From Nocardioides sp. Arc9.136 (GTDB lineage: Bacteria > Actinomycetota > Actinomycetes > Propionibacteriales > Nocardioidaceae): DNA of 64,000 bases. Each line of letters opens with the position of its first letter. The stretch's first letter is position 1. The notes under the pieces are model-generated. The model made no database searches. It had not been told where the DNA came from and worked only from the letters and a program-made list of their open reading frames with translations. Below are positions 19,864 through 29,783 of this stretch, piece by piece. Where the stretch lies: positions 1,674,001-1,738,000 of the forward strand of contig NZ_CP113431.1 of assembly GCF_030506255.1 (NCBI RefSeq), in the 5' to 3' direction. Position numbers and translations under genes: made by a program.

Positions 19864-20393
19864 CCGTCGCCGCACCCCGCGGCGCGACGACCGTCCGCGG
19901 TCGGCCCCCCATCCGCGTCCTGGTGCTCCAGGCGCTCGCGGCCGTCGCGCTGCTCGTGGTGGCCGGCGCCGCCGCCGGCGCGGTGTGGTTCCAGCTGTGG
20001 ACGCCGACGCCGGGCGTCGTGCAGGACGGCCGGTGGTTCACCGACGAGGACGGGCTGCGCCACGCGTTCGCCGGCACCGGTCTCTACGTCCTGGTGGCCG
20101 TCGCCGCGGGGCTCCTCTCCGGTGCCCTGGTGGCCTTCCTGCTCGACCGCGCCGAGCTGGTCACCCTCGCCGCCACGCTCGTCGGGGCGGCGCTGGGCGG
20201 TTGGCTGATGCTCCGGCTCGGGCTGCACTGGAGCCCGGCGGACCCCGAGGTGCTGGCCCGGACGGCGAGGGACGGCACGGAGCTGGACAGCGCGCTCACC
20301 GTCGACGTCCCGCACGCCTGGCTGGCCTTCCCGGGCGCGGCGCTCCTCGGCACCGCCGTCGTCTTCCTCGCCACCACCAAGCGCGGGGCCTGA
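19848..20393 (+). CDS. small integral membrane protein (DUF2567-like)
   Basis: A 181-aa protein with four hydrophobic segments (about 24-48, 75-97, 103-125, 157-175). It has a loop with WFTDEDGLRHAFAGTGLYV between helices 1 and 2 and a short extracytoplasmic stretch before helix 4. The pattern resembles actinobacterial DUF2567 proteins found near dnaE; I assign this from memory of the pattern only. No catalytic motif is visible. GTG 19848 lies within the end of dnaE, suggesting coupling. Confidence 0.7.
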   Translation: MPDQLTVAAPRGATTVRGRPPIRVLVLQALAAVALLVVAGAAAGAVWFQLWTPTPGVVQDGRWFTDEDGLRHAFAGTGLYVLVAVAAGLLSGALVAFLLDRAELVTLAATLVGAALGGWLMLRLGLHWSPADPEVLARTARDGTELDSALTVDVPHAWLAFPGAALLGTAVVFLATTKRGA

Positions 20394-20410
20394 GCAGGTC
20401 GCTGCGCGGG

Positions 20411-20416
20411 TAGGGT
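20411..20416 (+). promoter_or_regulatory. -10 element TAGGGT for the DUF3352 gene
   Basis: TAGGGT fits the actinobacterial TAGRRT -10 pattern. It lies 29 nt before the ATG at 20446, which has AGGAGG at 20435-20440. No clear -35 is visible. Confidence 0.45.
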
Positions 20417-20445
20417 CCGGCTGACCGCAGCCGCAGGAGGCCACG

Positions 20446-22113
20446 ATGAGCAGCCCCGTCCCCCCGTCCGGCACCCCCGAGTACCTCGAGCAGGGTGGTG
20501 GTGCGCCCGCGCCCCGCTCCCCGGGCACCCGCCGCCGCACGGCGTTCGTCGCCGGCGGTGTCCTCGCGGCCGCGGTCGTGGGAGGTGGCGCGTGGGCGGC
20601 GATGTCGTTCCTGGCCACGGGACCGCAGCCGGCCGAGGCGCTGCCCGGCTCGACGCTCGGGTACGTCTCGGTCGACCTCGACCCCGGTGGTGCGCAGAAG
20701 ATCGAGGCGCTGCGGACGCTGCGTGAGTTCGAGGCGTTCCGTGACGAGGTCGGCCTGGACACCGACGACGACGTGCGCCGCTGGGTCTTCGAGGAGGTCC
20801 TCGGCGGCGCGGCGTGCGAGGGCGTCGACTTCGGCGACGACGTCGACCCCTGGCTCGGCGACCGGGCCGCGGCGGCGGCCGTCGACGTGGGGGAGGAGGA
20901 CCCGGCGGCGGTGTTCGTGCTGCAGCTCGACGACGCCGACGCTGCCGACGACGGGCTCGCCGCGGTGAAGGACTGCCTCGGTGGCGGCGAGGACGGCGCC
21001 TGGCACGTCGCGGGGGACTGGGCCGTGGTCGCCGAGACCCAGGAGATCGCCGACCGGGTCGCGGAGGAGGCGGAGGACTCCCCGCTGTCCGAGGACGAGG
21101 ACTTCACGCGTTGGACCGGCGAGGCGGGCGGCTCCGGCATCGCGACGGCGTACGCCGCCCCCGAGGCGGGCCGGGTGCTCGCCGACCTGGCCGACGAGCT
21201 CTCCATGCCGTTCCTCGGCGGGGAGGTGCCTGCGGCCGCGCTCGGGCTGTCCGTGCCGGACGGCGGGAGCGACGGCTACTCCTCCGAGCCCCCGACCGAG
21301 GAGGACCTGCCGCCGCTCCCCGCGCCGGGGGCGACGGAGGAGATGACCGCCGCACTCGAGGACTTCGAGGGGATGGCCGCGACGCTCCGCTTCGACGACG
21401 GCTCCCTGGAGCTCGAGGTGGCCGCCGGCGCCGGCGGTGCCGACGACGTCACGACCACCGACGAGGGAGGCGCGCTGGTCGCCGACCTGCCCGACGACAC
21501 CGTGGCCGCGCTCGGGATCGGACTCGCCGACGGCTGGGCCGAGGGCCTCCTCGAGCAGGTCGCCGCCCCTCTCGGCGCCGACCCCGACGAGCTGCTCGCC
21601 GAGCTGGGCGTCACCGGGCTGGAGCTCCCCGAGGACCTGGAGACCCTCACCTCGGGTGGCGTGGCGGTCGCGGTGGGAGCCGGGAGCGACCCCGAGGCGT
21701 TCTTCACCGGAGAGGGCGGGACCGTCCCGGTCGCCGCCCGGCTGGGCGGCGAGGTCGAGGCTGTCGAGCCGGTCCTCGACCGGCTCGACGGGCAGCTGCC
21801 GCCGTTCCTGGCCAGCGTGCTGGAGCGGACGGTGGCCGACGGCGCGGTCGCCGTCGGGCCGGACCCGGCGTGGCGCGAGCAGGTCGCCGCCGGCGGTGAC
21901 CTCGGCGGCTCGGAACGGTTCCGCAGCGTCGTCACGGACGTCGACGAGGCCGGCGCGGTGCTCTACCTCGACTTCGACGCCGGCTTCCTCGCCGACCTGG
22001 CCGCCGACGACGAGGACGTCTCGGGTGTGCTCGGGCCGCTCGCCGCCCTCGGTGCCACCTCGCGGATCGAGGACGGCGTCTCCCGGTCCACCGTCCGGAT
22101 CTCGACCGACTGA
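20446..22113 (+). CDS. DUF3352 family membrane-anchored protein
   Basis: A 555-aa acidic protein with a cytoplasmic N-terminus rich in Pro, Arg and Gly, one membrane segment at about 34-58, and a large extracytoplasmic region of repeated alpha/beta units. It begins EALPGSTLGYVSVDLDPGGAQK, the typical DUF3352 opening (pseudo-repeats around GDRAAAAAVDVG and ALGIGLADGWAEGLL). Function is unknown in the family. The excess of Asp and Glu is marked. It is a single-gene unit convergent with the next gene. Confidence 0.8.
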   Translation: MSSPVPPSGTPEYLEQGGGAPAPRSPGTRRRTAFVAGGVLAAAVVGGGAWAAMSFLATGPQPAEALPGSTLGYVSVDLDPGGAQKIEALRTLREFEAFRDEVGLDTDDDVRRWVFEEVLGGAACEGVDFGDDVDPWLGDRAAAAAVDVGEEDPAAVFVLQLDDADAADDGLAAVKDCLGGGEDGAWHVAGDWAVVAETQEIADRVAEEAEDSPLSEDEDFTRWTGEAGGSGIATAYAAPEAGRVLADLADELSMPFLGGEVPAAALGLSVPDGGSDGYSSEPPTEEDLPPLPAPGATEEMTAALEDFEGMAATLRFDDGSLELEVAAGAGGADDVTTTDEGGALVADLPDDTVAALGIGLADGWAEGLLEQVAAPLGADPDELLAELGVTGLELPEDLETLTSGGVAVAVGAGSDPEAFFTGEGGTVPVAARLGGEVEAVEPVLDRLDGQLPPFLASVLERTVADGAVAVGPDPAWREQVAAGGDLGGSERFRSVVTDVDEAGAVLYLDFDAGFLADLAADDEDVSGVLGPLAALGATSRIEDGVSRSTVRISTD

Positions 22114-22136
22114 CCTGGTCGCCCCGGCCGCACGGG

Positions 22137-22634
22137 TCAGCGGCTGATCGGTGCGACGACGGCGTCGGTCGCGGTCACCAGGTCGCCGGGGGCGAGGCCA
22201 AGGTCGAGGCCGCGGCGGCCCCCGGAGACGTAGACCGTCGGGTGCTCCAGGGCGGTGGCGTCGACCACGGTCGGGTGCGCCCGCTTCTGCCCGAGCGGGG
22301 AGATGCCGCCGGCGACGTACCCCGTCGCCCGCTCGGCGGCGGCCACCTCGGCCATCGCCGCCTTGCTCCCGCCCAGGGCGCGGGCCAGCGCCTTGAGGTC
22401 CAGCTGCCGGTCCACCGGCACGATCCCCACGACGAGCCGCCCGTCGCAGCTGGCCATCAGCGTCTTGAACACGCACGCCGGGTCGAGCCCGAGCGCCTCG
22501 GCCGCCTCGAGCCCGAACGACGCGGCCCGCGGGTCGTGCTCGTACTCGCGGGTGGTGAACGCGATCCCGGCGGCGCCGAGCGCCACCGTCGCGGGGGTCC
22601 CGCCGGCGCGGGCGGCGGTCTTCTTCTTGGCCAC
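22137..22634 (-). CDS. ybaK: YbaK/EbsC-family Cys-tRNA(Pro) deacylase
   Basis: YbaK proteins hydrolyse Cys-tRNA(Pro) made in error by prolyl-tRNA synthetase. The 165-aa protein has the family landmarks CVFKTLMASCDGRLVVGIVP (with the conserved Lys), KAAMAEVAAAERATGYVAGG, ISPLGQKRAHPTVVD and the C-terminal YVSGGRRGLDLGLAPGDLV. The start is GTG at 22634 with GAGGAA 3 nt before it. It lies 43 nt downstream of the LON-domain gene and probably shares its transcript. Confidence 0.92.
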   Translation of the reverse strand: MAKKKTAARAGGTPATVALGAAGIAFTTREYEHDPRAASFGLEAAEALGLDPACVFKTLMASCDGRLVVGIVPVDRQLDLKALARALGGSKAAMAEVAAAERATGYVAGGISPLGQKRAHPTVVDATALEHPTVYVSGGRRGLDLGLAPGDLVTATDAVVAPISR

Positions 22635-22677
22635 GTCTTCCTCGACGACTCTCTCTCGGCGGCCCAGGCGGGTCCGG

Positions 22678-23343
22678 TCAGTTGGGCGACCAGCGGGTGC
22701 GGGCCACGTCGGTGGCCGGCAGGGAGGGGATGACGTTCATCGCGCGCAGCTCGGTGCGCAGCAGGTCGGTCACGAGGATCAGCCGCTCCTCGGCGTCCTC
22801 GGCCTCCAGCAGCATCTGGCGCTCGGGCATCGGCAGGGGAGCGCAGGCCGCCAGCGTCCAGGAGAGGTACGACGCGTCGCGGGGCAGCGTGCCGTCGTAG
22901 GGGTCGGCCCGGATCTCGGCCAGCGCCGCCCGGTAGGCGACGAAGGTCGCCCGCGCCTGCTCGAGCAGCCCCTCGGGGACCGGCCGGGTGGGCTCGGGCC
23001 GGTCGTGCACGTGGCCGACCGGGAAGAGGCCGGTCGAGTCGAGCCGGTCGAGCTCGATGCGGTCCAGCCCGACGGCGACGACGTTGAAGGAGCCGTCGGG
23101 GTGCGGCTCGACCTCGGTCAGCTGCACCTTGACGCCGATCCGGTACAGCGACTGCGCGCCGTGGTCGCCGATCTCGTAGCCCTCCCGGATGGCGACGGAG
23201 GCGAACACGCGCTCGGCGGGGTCCTCGACGCGCAGCAGGTGGTGCACCAGGGCGCGGTAGCGGTCCTCGAAGACGTGCAGCGGCACGCTGACCCCGGGGA
23301 AGAGCACCGCGTTCAGCGGGAACATCGGCAGCGCGTCGGTCAC
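22678..23343 (-). CDS. LON peptidase substrate-binding domain protein
   Basis: A 221-aa protein made of the Lon N-terminal (LAN) domain alone: [20 protein letters not shown] at residues 5-24, [13 protein letters not shown], then [12 protein letters not shown] and a helical C-terminus. No ATPase or protease domain follows, so it is a stand-alone substrate-binding-like protein of unknown role. The GTG start (23343) has TAGGTT on the minus strand (23355-23350) with 6 nt between and no Shine-Dalgarno, which suggests a leaderless mRNA. Confidence 0.9.
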   Translation of the reverse strand: MTDALPMFPLNAVLFPGVSVPLHVFEDRYRALVHHLLRVEDPAERVFASVAIREGYEIGDHGAQSLYRIGVKVQLTEVEPHPDGSFNVVAVGLDRIELDRLDSTGLFPVGHVHDRPEPTRPVPEGLLEQARATFVAYRAALAEIRADPYDGTLPRDASYLSWTLAACAPLPMPERQMLLEAEDAEERLILVTDLLRTELRAMNVIPSLPATDVARTRWSPN

Positions 23344-23432
23344 GCCCCCAACCTAGTGCGCGGGGCCTGCGGGTGGTCCACGCAGCGTCGGCGGTTCGGG
23401 GGCGGGGACCGCCCGAACGTAGGATCGGGGCC
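23344..23432. promoter_or_regulatory. divergent leaderless promoters, LON-domain gene and hisD
   Basis: This 89-bp spacer has TAGGTT on the minus strand (23350-23355, 6 nt from the GTG) and TAGGAT on the plus strand (23420-23425, 7 nt from the ATG). Both fit TAGRRT-like -10 elements placing transcription starts at or next to the start codons. No ribosome-binding sites are visible. Confidence 0.6.
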
Positions 23433-24731
23433 ATGATCCGCCGCATCGACCTGCGCGGGACCACGGGTCCCGTCGACTACCGCGACGTCGTCCCCCGGGC
23501 CGACTTCGACGTCGAGGCAGCGGTGCCCGCGGTGCATGCGATCTGCGAGGCGGTGCGCACCCGCGGCGTCGACGCCATCAAGGAGTACGCCCGCCAGTTC
23601 GACGGTGTCGAGGTCGACGACCTGCGCGTCCCGGACGGTGCGCCGGCCGCCGCGCTCGCGCAGCTCGACCCCGCGATCCGCGCCGCGCTCGAGGAGTCGG
23701 TGCGCCGCCTGCGCGCGACCTGCGAGGCCGAGCTGGAGAAGGACGCCGTCACCGACCTCGGCCCCGGCGCCCGGGTGACCCACCGCAAGGTGCCGATCCG
23801 CCGCGTCGGTCTCTACGTGCCCGGCGGCCTCGCGCCGCTGGTCTCCAGCGTGCTGATGAACGTGGTGCCCGCCCAGGTCGCCGGCGTGGAGTCGATCGCG
23901 CTCGCCTCCCCGCCGCAGAAGGAGTTCGGCGGAGCCGTGCACCCCACGATCCTGGCCGCGTGCGCGCTGCTGGGCGTCGAGGAGGTCTACGCCGTCGGCG
24001 GCGCCCAGGCCATCGCGATGTTCGCCTACGGCACCGGCCCCTGCGAGCGGGTCGACCTGGTCACCGGGCCGGGGAACATCTACACCGTCACCGCCAAGCG
24101 GCTGCTCAAGGGCCAGGTGGGCATCGACTCCGAGGCCGGTCCGACCGAGATCGCGATCCTCGCCGACGACACCGCCGACGCGGCGTACGTCGCCGCCGAC
24201 CTGGTCAGCCAGGCCGAGCACGACCCGCTGGCCGGCGCCGTCCTCGTCACCCCCTCCGAGCGGCTGGCCGGCGAGGTGGAGGCGGAGCTGGACAAGCAGG
24301 TGTCCGCCACCCGCCACACCGAGCGGATCCGCACCGCGCTGACCGGCCCGCAGTCGGGCATCGTGCTGGTCGAGGACCTGGAGCAGGGCCTCGACGTGGT
24401 GAACGCCTACGCCGCCGAGCACCTCGAGATCCAGACCGAGGACGCGCCCGCGTGGGCCGGCCGGGTGCGCAACGCCGGGGCGATCTTCGTGGGTCCGCAC
24501 GCACCGGTGAGCCTCGGCGACTACTGCGCCGGGTCGAACCACGTGCTGCCCACCGGCGGCTGCGCGTGCCACTCCTCGGGCCTGTCGGTGCGCGCGTTCA
24601 CCAAGTCGGTGCACGTCGTGGACTACTCGCGCGAGGCGCTGGCCGAGGTCGCCGACCACGTCGTCACGCTGGCGGAGGCCGAGGACCTGCCCGGTCACGG
24701 CGCCGCGGTCCGCGTCCGCTTCGGGGGCTGA
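23433..24731 (+). CDS. hisD: histidinol dehydrogenase HisD
   Basis: HisD oxidises L-histidinol to L-histidine in two NAD-dependent steps with a zinc ion. The 432-aa product shows [16 protein letters not shown], the NAD loop [31 protein letters not shown] (zinc-ligand Gln and His) and AAEHLEIQT (catalytic Glu-His). ATG 23433 is 7 nt after TAGGAT, so the message is probably leaderless. It is the first gene of hisD-C-B-H-x-A-F. Confidence 0.97.
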   Translation: MIRRIDLRGTTGPVDYRDVVPRADFDVEAAVPAVHAICEAVRTRGVDAIKEYARQFDGVEVDDLRVPDGAPAAALAQLDPAIRAALEESVRRLRATCEAELEKDAVTDLGPGARVTHRKVPIRRVGLYVPGGLAPLVSSVLMNVVPAQVAGVESIALASPPQKEFGGAVHPTILAACALLGVEEVYAVGGAQAIAMFAYGTGPCERVDLVTGPGNIYTVTAKRLLKGQVGIDSEAGPTEIAILADDTADAAYVAADLVSQAEHDPLAGAVLVTPSERLAGEVEAELDKQVSATRHTERIRTALTGPQSGIVLVEDLEQGLDVVNAYAAEHLEIQTEDAPAWAGRVRNAGAIFVGPHAPVSLGDYCAGSNHVLPTGGCACHSSGLSVRAFTKSVHVVDYSREALAEVADHVVTLAEAEDLPGHGAAVRVRFGG

Positions 24732-24738
24732 TCGCGTC

Positions 24739-25848
24739 GTGTTCCCGCCGATCCGGGAGGAGCTGCGCGGCCTCGAGCCGTACGGCGCCCCCCAGCTGGA
24801 CGTGCCCGTCCAGCTCAACACCAACGAGAACCCCTACGGCCCGTCCGAGGCCTGCGTCGCCGACATCGCGGCGTCGGTCGCGGAGGCGGCCCGGGGGCTG
24901 CACCGCTACCCCGACCGCGAGCACCTCGCGCTGCGCACCGCGCTGGCCGACTACCTCGCCCGCGACACCCCGCACGGGATCGCGGTCGAGCAGGTGTGGG
25001 CGGCCAACGGCTCCAACGAGGTGATGCTGCAGCTGCTGCAGGCCTTCGGCGGGCCCGGTCGCTCGGCGCTGAGCTTCGCGCCGACGTACTCGATGTATCC
25101 GGAGTACGCCCGCGACACCTCCACGACGTGGGTGCAGGGGCGCCGCGAGGACGACTTCTCCCTCGACCTGTACGCCGCGGCCGCGCTGGTGCGCGAGCAG
25201 CGGCCCAGCGTGGTGCTGCTGCCCTCGCCGAACAACCCGACCGGCACCGCGCTGCCGCCCGAGGCGGTCACCGTGCTGTGCGAGGCGGCGGCGTCCTACC
25301 AGCCGCAGGGCCTGGTCGTGGTGGACGAGGCGTACGGCGAGTTCCGGCGCGCCGGGGTCCCGAGCGCGCTCGAGCAGCTGCCGGTCCACCGCAACCTGGT
25401 CGTCACCCGGACCATGAGCAAGGCCTTCGCCGCGGCCGGGCTGCGGCTGGGCTACCTGGCCGCCGACCCGGCGATCTGCGACGCGATCCGCGTGGTGCGG
25501 CTGCCCTACCACCTCTCCGCGGTGACCCAGGCTGCCGCGGTCGCGGCCCTGCGGCACGCACCGGAGCTGCTCGGGAAGGTCGACGAGCTGCGGGCCGAGC
25601 GGGACCGGGCCGTCGCCTGGCTGCGCGAGCAGGACCTGCAGGTGGCCGAGAGCGACGCCAACTTCGTGCTGTTCGGCACCTTCGCCGACCGCCATGCTGT
25701 CTGGCAGGGGCTGCTGGACCGCGGGGTGCTGGTCCGGGAGGTCGGCCCCGCGGGGTGGTTGCGGGTCTCGGTCGGAACACCCACGGAGATGGCCGCGTTC
25801 AGGCAGGCGTTGAGCGACGTACTGGTGACGGAAGAGGGACAGTCATGA
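24739..25848 (+). CDS. hisC: histidinol-phosphate aminotransferase HisC
   Basis: HisC is a fold-type I PLP aminotransferase converting imidazole acetol phosphate to histidinol phosphate. The 369-aa protein has [13 protein letters not shown] at its N-terminus, [17 protein letters not shown] and the PLP lysine in [19 protein letters not shown] 24739 is 7 nt after hisD, and the stop overlaps hisB (ATGA). Confidence 0.96.
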   Translation: MFPPIREELRGLEPYGAPQLDVPVQLNTNENPYGPSEACVADIAASVAEAARGLHRYPDREHLALRTALADYLARDTPHGIAVEQVWAANGSNEVMLQLLQAFGGPGRSALSFAPTYSMYPEYARDTSTTWVQGRREDDFSLDLYAAAALVREQRPSVVLLPSPNNPTGTALPPEAVTVLCEAAASYQPQGLVVVDEAYGEFRRAGVPSALEQLPVHRNLVVTRTMSKAFAAAGLRLGYLAADPAICDAIRVVRLPYHLSAVTQAAAVAALRHAPELLGKVDELRAERDRAVAWLREQDLQVAESDANFVLFGTFADRHAVWQGLLDRGVLVREVGPAGWLRVSVGTPTEMAAFRQALSDVLVTEEGQS

Positions 25849-26453
25849 GCAGGACCGCACGCATCGAGCGACAGACCAGCGAGTCGAAGGTGCTCGTCGA
25901 GGTCGACCTCGACGGGACCGGTCGCCACGACGTCTCCACCGGCATCGGCTTCTACGACCACATGCTCACCGCGTTCGCCCGGCACAGCCTGGTCGACCTG
26001 ACCGTGCAGTCCGAGGGCGACCACTGGATCGACGCCCACCACACCACCGAGGACACCGCCATCGCGCTGGGCCAGGCGCTGCGCCAGGCCCTGGGCGACA
26101 AGGTCGGCATCCGCCGGTTCGGCGACGCCACCGTGCCGCTGGACGAGGCGCTCGTGCACGCGGTCGTCGACGTGTCCGGCCGGCCCTACTGCGTGCACAC
26201 CGGCGAGCCGGAGGGACAGCAGTACGTCCAGCTCGGCGGGTCGACCCCGGCCTACCTCGGGTCGCTGACCCAGCACGTCTTCGAGTCGATCGCCTTCCAC
26301 GGCCACCTCGCCCTGCACGTGCGCGTGCTCGCGGGCCGGGAGCCGCACCACATCGTCGAGACCCAGTTCAAGGCCTTCGCGCGCGCCTTCCGGGACGCCG
26401 TCGCCCTCGACCCGCGCGAGACGGGGATCCCCTCGACCAAGGGCGCCCTGTGA
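25845..26453 (+). CDS. hisB: imidazoleglycerol-phosphate dehydratase HisB
   Basis: HisB dehydrates imidazole glycerol phosphate using a bound Mn cluster. The 202-aa monofunctional form (no phosphatase domain) carries the histidine-rich metal motifs [36 protein letters not shown] and [19 protein letters not shown] 25845 overlaps the hisC stop, and its own stop overlaps hisH by 4 nt. Confidence 0.97.
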   Translation: MSRTARIERQTSESKVLVEVDLDGTGRHDVSTGIGFYDHMLTAFARHSLVDLTVQSEGDHWIDAHHTTEDTAIALGQALRQALGDKVGIRRFGDATVPLDEALVHAVVDVSGRPYCVHTGEPEGQQYVQLGGSTPAYLGSLTQHVFESIAFHGHLALHVRVLAGREPHHIVETQFKAFARAFRDAVALDPRETGIPSTKGAL

Positions 26454-27097
26454 GCGGGCCGAGCGTCGCGGTCCTCGACTACGGCTCGGGCAACCTGCGC
26501 TCCGCGGTCCGCGCGATGGAGCAGGCGGGCGCCGAGGTCGAGCTGACCTCGGACTTCGACACCTGCCTGGCCGCCGACGGGCTGCTGGTGCCCGGCGTGG
26601 GTGCCTTCGCCGCCTGCATGGAGGGCCTGCGCGCCGTGAAGGGCGACCGGCTGATCGGGCGCCGCCTCGCGGGCGGGCGGCCGGTGCTGGGCATCTGCGT
26701 GGGCATGCAGGTCCTCTTCGGCCGCGGCGTCGAGCACGGGGTCGAGACCGACGGCTGCGACGAGTGGCCCGGCGTGGTCGAGCGGCTGCAGGCCCCGGTC
26801 GTGCCGCACATGGGCTGGAACACCGTCGAGGTCGCCGAGGGCTCCACGCTGTTCGCCGGCATCGAGGACGAGCGGTTCTACTTCGTGCACTCCTACGGCG
26901 TGCGCGAGTGGGAGCTGGTCACCAACGACCGGACCCGGGCGCCGCTGGTGACCTGGGCCGAGCACGGCGGGGACCGCTTCGTCGCGGCCGTCGAGAACGG
27001 CCCGCTCACCGCCACCCAGTTCCACCCGGAGAAGTCCGGGGACGCCGGCGCGGCGCTGCTGCGCAACTGGGTCGCCTCGCTGAGCGCCGGGCGGTGA
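26450..27097 (+). CDS. hisH: imidazole glycerol phosphate synthase glutaminase subunit HisH
   Basis: HisH hydrolyses glutamine and channels ammonia to HisF. The 215-aa class I amidotransferase has the nucleophile in [14 protein letters not shown] and the His/Glu pair in [21 protein letters not shown] is the N-terminal oxyanion-region motif. It is separated from hisF by a small membrane gene and hisA. Confidence 0.97.
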   Translation: MSGPSVAVLDYGSGNLRSAVRAMEQAGAEVELTSDFDTCLAADGLLVPGVGAFAACMEGLRAVKGDRLIGRRLAGGRPVLGICVGMQVLFGRGVEHGVETDGCDEWPGVVERLQAPVVPHMGWNTVEVAEGSTLFAGIEDERFYFVHSYGVREWELVTNDRTRAPLVTWAEHGGDRFVAAVENGPLTATQFHPEKSGDAGAALLRNWVASLSAGR

Positions 27098-27420
27098 GCA
27101 AGGAGCGGGCCCGCCGTCGCGAGGAGCGGCAGCGGGAGGCCGCTGTCGTCGCGGCCGCCCGGGCCGCCGAGGCCGAGCGGCGGGAACGTCGTGACGCGCG
27201 CGTCCGTGCGGTGACCGCCCGCCTGCCGGCGCGGCGTACCCGGCCCTCGGGGATCCTCGCCACCCGGCGCCGCCGCCAGTGGCAGTGGCTGCTCGGCGCC
27301 CTGCTGGTCGCGAACGTCGCGGTCTGGGTCCTCGTCCCGGAGTGGTCGGCCCGCCTGGCCGCGCTCGTCGTCGCCGCCCTCGCCGCGCCCGTCCTGCACA
27401 CCCTGCTGTTCCGCCGCTGA
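27094..27420 (+). CDS. small basic membrane protein between hisH and hisA
   Basis: A 108-aa protein. Residues 1-58 are highly charged and helical (Arg, Glu and Ala repeats ending in TRRRRQWQW). Two adjacent hydrophobic helices follow (about 59-76 and 82-103), with a C-terminal RR. GTG 27094 overlaps the hisH stop (GTGA). No enzymatic motif is visible and I do not recognise a named family. It could be a membrane-associated hairpin protein. The overlap with hisH supports it as a real gene. Confidence 0.7.
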   Translation: MSKERARRREERQREAAVVAAARAAEAERRERRDARVRAVTARLPARRTRPSGILATRRRRQWQWLLGALLVANVAVWVLVPEWSARLAALVVAALAAPVLHTLLFRR

Positions 27421-27462
27421 AGCCCGCGGTCCACCCCACACCCGAACCAGGAAGCGAACCCC

Positions 27463-28197
27463 ATGTCCTACCTCCAGCTCCTCCCGGCCGTCGACATCAC
27501 CGAGGGTCGCGCCGTGCAGCTCGCCCAGGGCGTCGCGGGCTCCGAGCGGGTCTACGGCGACCCGGTCGCCGCCGCGATGCGGTGGCAGGACGCCGGCTCG
27601 GAGTGGCTGCACCTGGTCGACCTCGACGCGGCGTTCGGCCGCGGCTCCAACCGGGCGCTGCAGGCCGAGATCGTCGGCGCGCTCGACATCGACGTGGAGA
27701 TGAGCGGCGGCATCCGCGACGACGAGTCGCTCGAGGCGGCCCTGGCCACCGGCTGCCGGCGGGTCAACATCGGCACCGCGGCGCTCGAGCAGCCCGAGTG
27801 GTGCGCGCGGGTGATCGCCGAGCACGGCGACCGGATCGCGATCGGCCTGGACGTGCGCGGCCGCACCCTCGCGGCCCGCGGGTGGACCCAGGACGGCGGC
27901 GACCTCTACGAGACCCTCGCCCGGCTCGACTCCGAGGGCTGCGCGCGGTACGTCGTCACCGACGTCAACAAGGACGGCATGCTCCAGGGGCCGAACCTCC
28001 AGCTCCTGCGCGACGTCTGCGCCGCCACCGACCGGCCGGTGGTCGCCTCCGGCGGCGTCACCACCCTCGACGACATCCGGGCCCTCATGGACCTGGTGCC
28101 CGCCGGCGTCGAGGGGGCCATCGCGGGGACCGCGCTCTACGAGGGCCGGTTCACCCTCGAGGACGCCCTCGCGCTGACCAAGGGCGGCGCGTCGTGA
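27463..28197 (+). CDS. priA: HisA/PriA-type phosphoribosyl isomerase, probably bifunctional HisA-TrpF
   Basis: A 244-aa (beta/alpha)8 isomerase. In actinobacteria the HisA homologue PriA also isomerises phosphoribosyl anthranilate, replacing TrpF. The first catalytic Asp is Asp11 ([13 protein letters not shown]), with the second in [40 protein letters not shown] and [14 protein letters not shown] match actinobacterial PriA closely as I recall it. No trpF lies between trpC and trpB here, which fits the dual role. ATG 27463 has AGGAAG at 27449-27454. Confidence 0.9.
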   Translation: MSYLQLLPAVDITEGRAVQLAQGVAGSERVYGDPVAAAMRWQDAGSEWLHLVDLDAAFGRGSNRALQAEIVGALDIDVEMSGGIRDDESLEAALATGCRRVNIGTAALEQPEWCARVIAEHGDRIAIGLDVRGRTLAARGWTQDGGDLYETLARLDSEGCARYVVTDVNKDGMLQGPNLQLLRDVCAATDRPVVASGGVTTLDDIRALMDLVPAGVEGAIAGTALYEGRFTLEDALALTKGGAS

Positions 28198-28955
28198 CGC
28201 TCGCGGTCCGGGTGATCCCGTGCCTCGACGTCGACGGCGGCCGGGTGGTCAAGGGCATCAACTTCCAGGACCTGCGCGACGCCGGTGACCCCGTCGAGCT
28301 GGCCAAGGTCTACGACGCCGAGGGCGCCGACGAGCTGACCTTCCTCGACATCTCCGCCTCCCACGAGGGCCGCTCCACGACCATGGAGATCGTCTCGGCC
28401 ACCGCCGAGCAGGTCTTCATCCCGCTCACGGTCGGCGGCGGCGTCTCCTCGACCGAGGACGTCGACCGGCTGCTGCGCGCCGGTGCCGACAAGGTCGCGG
28501 TCAACACCGCCGCGATCCGGCGCCCCGAGCTCGTCGCCGAGGTCGCCGACCGCTTCGGCAACCAGGTGCTCGTGCTGTCGGTCGACGCCCGGCGCGCGGC
28601 CGGCACCGCCTCGGGCTTCGAGGTCACCACGCACGGCGGGCGCCGGTCGGCCGGGCTCGACGCCGTCGAGTGGGCCGTCCGCGCCGCCGAGCTCGGGGCG
28701 GGGGAGATCCTCCTCAACGCGATGGACTCCGACGGCACCCAGGACGGCTTCGACCTCGAGCTGATCCGCGCGGTCCGCCGCGAGGTCACCATCCCCGTCA
28801 TCGCCTCCGGCGGCGCCGGCCGCGTCGAGCACTTCCCGCCCGCGGTCGACGCCGGCGCCGACGCCGTCCTCGCCGCCACGGTCTTCCACTTCGGCACCCT
28901 CCGCGTCGGTGACGTCAAGCGGGCCCTCGACGAGGCCGGCCACCCGGTCCGGTGA
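28194..28955 (+). CDS. hisF: imidazole glycerol phosphate synthase cyclase subunit HisF
   Basis: HisF uses ammonia from HisH to form imidazole glycerol phosphate and AICAR. The 253-aa barrel has the first catalytic Asp in [16 protein letters not shown] and the second in [23 protein letters not shown] and [11 protein letters not shown] are the phosphate-binding loops. GTG 28194 overlaps the hisA stop. It is the last gene of the his run. Confidence 0.97.
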   Translation: MTLAVRVIPCLDVDGGRVVKGINFQDLRDAGDPVELAKVYDAEGADELTFLDISASHEGRSTTMEIVSATAEQVFIPLTVGGGVSSTEDVDRLLRAGADKVAVNTAAIRRPELVAEVADRFGNQVLVLSVDARRAAGTASGFEVTTHGGRRSAGLDAVEWAVRAAELGAGEILLNAMDSDGTQDGFDLELIRAVRREVTIPVIASGGAGRVEHFPPAVDAGADAVLAATVFHFGTLRVGDVKRALDEAGHPVR

Positions 28956-28999
28956 CCGGGCCTGCTCGCCGGGCCGGCGCGGATCCCGGGGCCGTCGCC

Positions 29000-29069
29000 A
29001 TCGTTCAATTGCGCGGAAGTGACGCTGTGCAAGCGCTTGCACCCGTCGCCACGGCGACAATCGAACGAT
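29000..29069. repeat. 70-bp concentric palindrome between hisF and the MOSC gene
   Basis: The core GTGCAAGCGCTTGCAC (29027-29042) is a perfect 16-bp palindrome. Outer arms ATCGTTCAATTG (29000-29011) and CAATCGAACGAT (29058-29069) are complementary at 11 of 12 positions. Both dyads have exactly the same centre (29034.5). The 15-bp intervals between core and arms are not complementary. The core resembles LacI-family operators. The DNA is AT-richer than its surroundings. Operator, cruciform or other roles are all open. Confidence 0.75.
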
Positions 29070-29106
29070 CGGTGCACCCCGGGACCGGTACGCCGCGGGC
29101 GGCCCG

Positions 29107-29568
29107 GTGAGCCCCGGGAGCACGGCGGGCGCCCGGGTCGTCGCGCTGCACGTCGCACCGGAGCGGCACGCGCCGATGGAGGCGCGGGCGAGCATCGAGG
29201 TCGTCGCCGGGCGGGGCGTGGTGGGGGACCGGTGGTGGGGCACGAAGCACCGGCACGTGTCGGTGCAGTCCGCCGAGGCGCTGGCCGAGGCCGCCGCGGA
29301 GCTCGGCCGGCCGGTCCCGCCGGCCGCCACGCGACGTACGGTCACGATCGCCGGGGGAGCCGTCCCCACCGAGCCCGGGGCCCGGCTGCAGGTCGGCGAC
29401 GTGCTGCTCGAGGTGGTCCGCGTGGCCGCGCCCTGCCGGGTGATGGAGTCCTCGATGGGCCCCGGCGGCGCCACCGCCCTGCGCCGCCGTGGTGGCTCGA
29501 TCCTCCGGGCGCTCACCTCCGGCACCGTCCGCCTCGGCGACGAGGTGAGCGTCGTCCCCACCGCCTAG
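29107..29568 (+). CDS. MOSC-domain protein
   Basis: A 153-aa MOSC (molybdenum cofactor sulfurase C-terminal) domain protein. The family landmarks are VVGDRWWGTKHRHVSVQS near the N-terminus and the conserved cysteine in VAAPCRVMESS. MOSC proteins bind or transfer sulfur to pterin-bound metals or act in detoxification; this short type has no assigned substrate. It starts with GTG 29107. The upstream spacer carries a concentric palindrome. No molybdenum-cofactor gene is nearby. Confidence 0.85.
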   Translation: MSPGSTAGARVVALHVAPERHAPMEARASIEVVAGRGVVGDRWWGTKHRHVSVQSAEALAEAAAELGRPVPPAATRRTVTIAGGAVPTEPGARLQVGDVLLEVVRVAAPCRVMESSMGPGGATALRRRGGSILRALTSGTVRLGDEVSVVPTA

Positions 29569-29696
29569 AGGCGCTCGGCGGCGTCGCTGGCGTACCGAGC
29601 GGCGGTCCGTCGACACCCCGTGAGGGAGCGACGGCGGCGGAACCTCAGCGGACTTGCGCAGGCCTTGAGGGAACGTCGGGGAGGAGCCGGGGAGTG

Positions 29697-29758
29697 CCTT
29701 GATCTGGGCTCGGCAGAGTTCAGGTCATCAAGGAACACACCGCCGGAGAGACCGGCGG
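29697..29758 (+). promoter_or_regulatory. structured leader of the TasA-like gene
   Basis: CCTTGAT (29697-29703) and ATCAAGG (29727-29733) form a 7-bp dyad with a 23-nt spacer. A perfect hairpin follows, CCGCCGG-AGAGA-CCGGCGG (29740-29758), ending 25 nt before the ATG. It could be an attenuator, an mRNA stabiliser or the end of the upstream transcript. Confidence 0.5.
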
Positions 29759-29783
29759 ACCACTCACCGGAAGGCTCCCTCCG

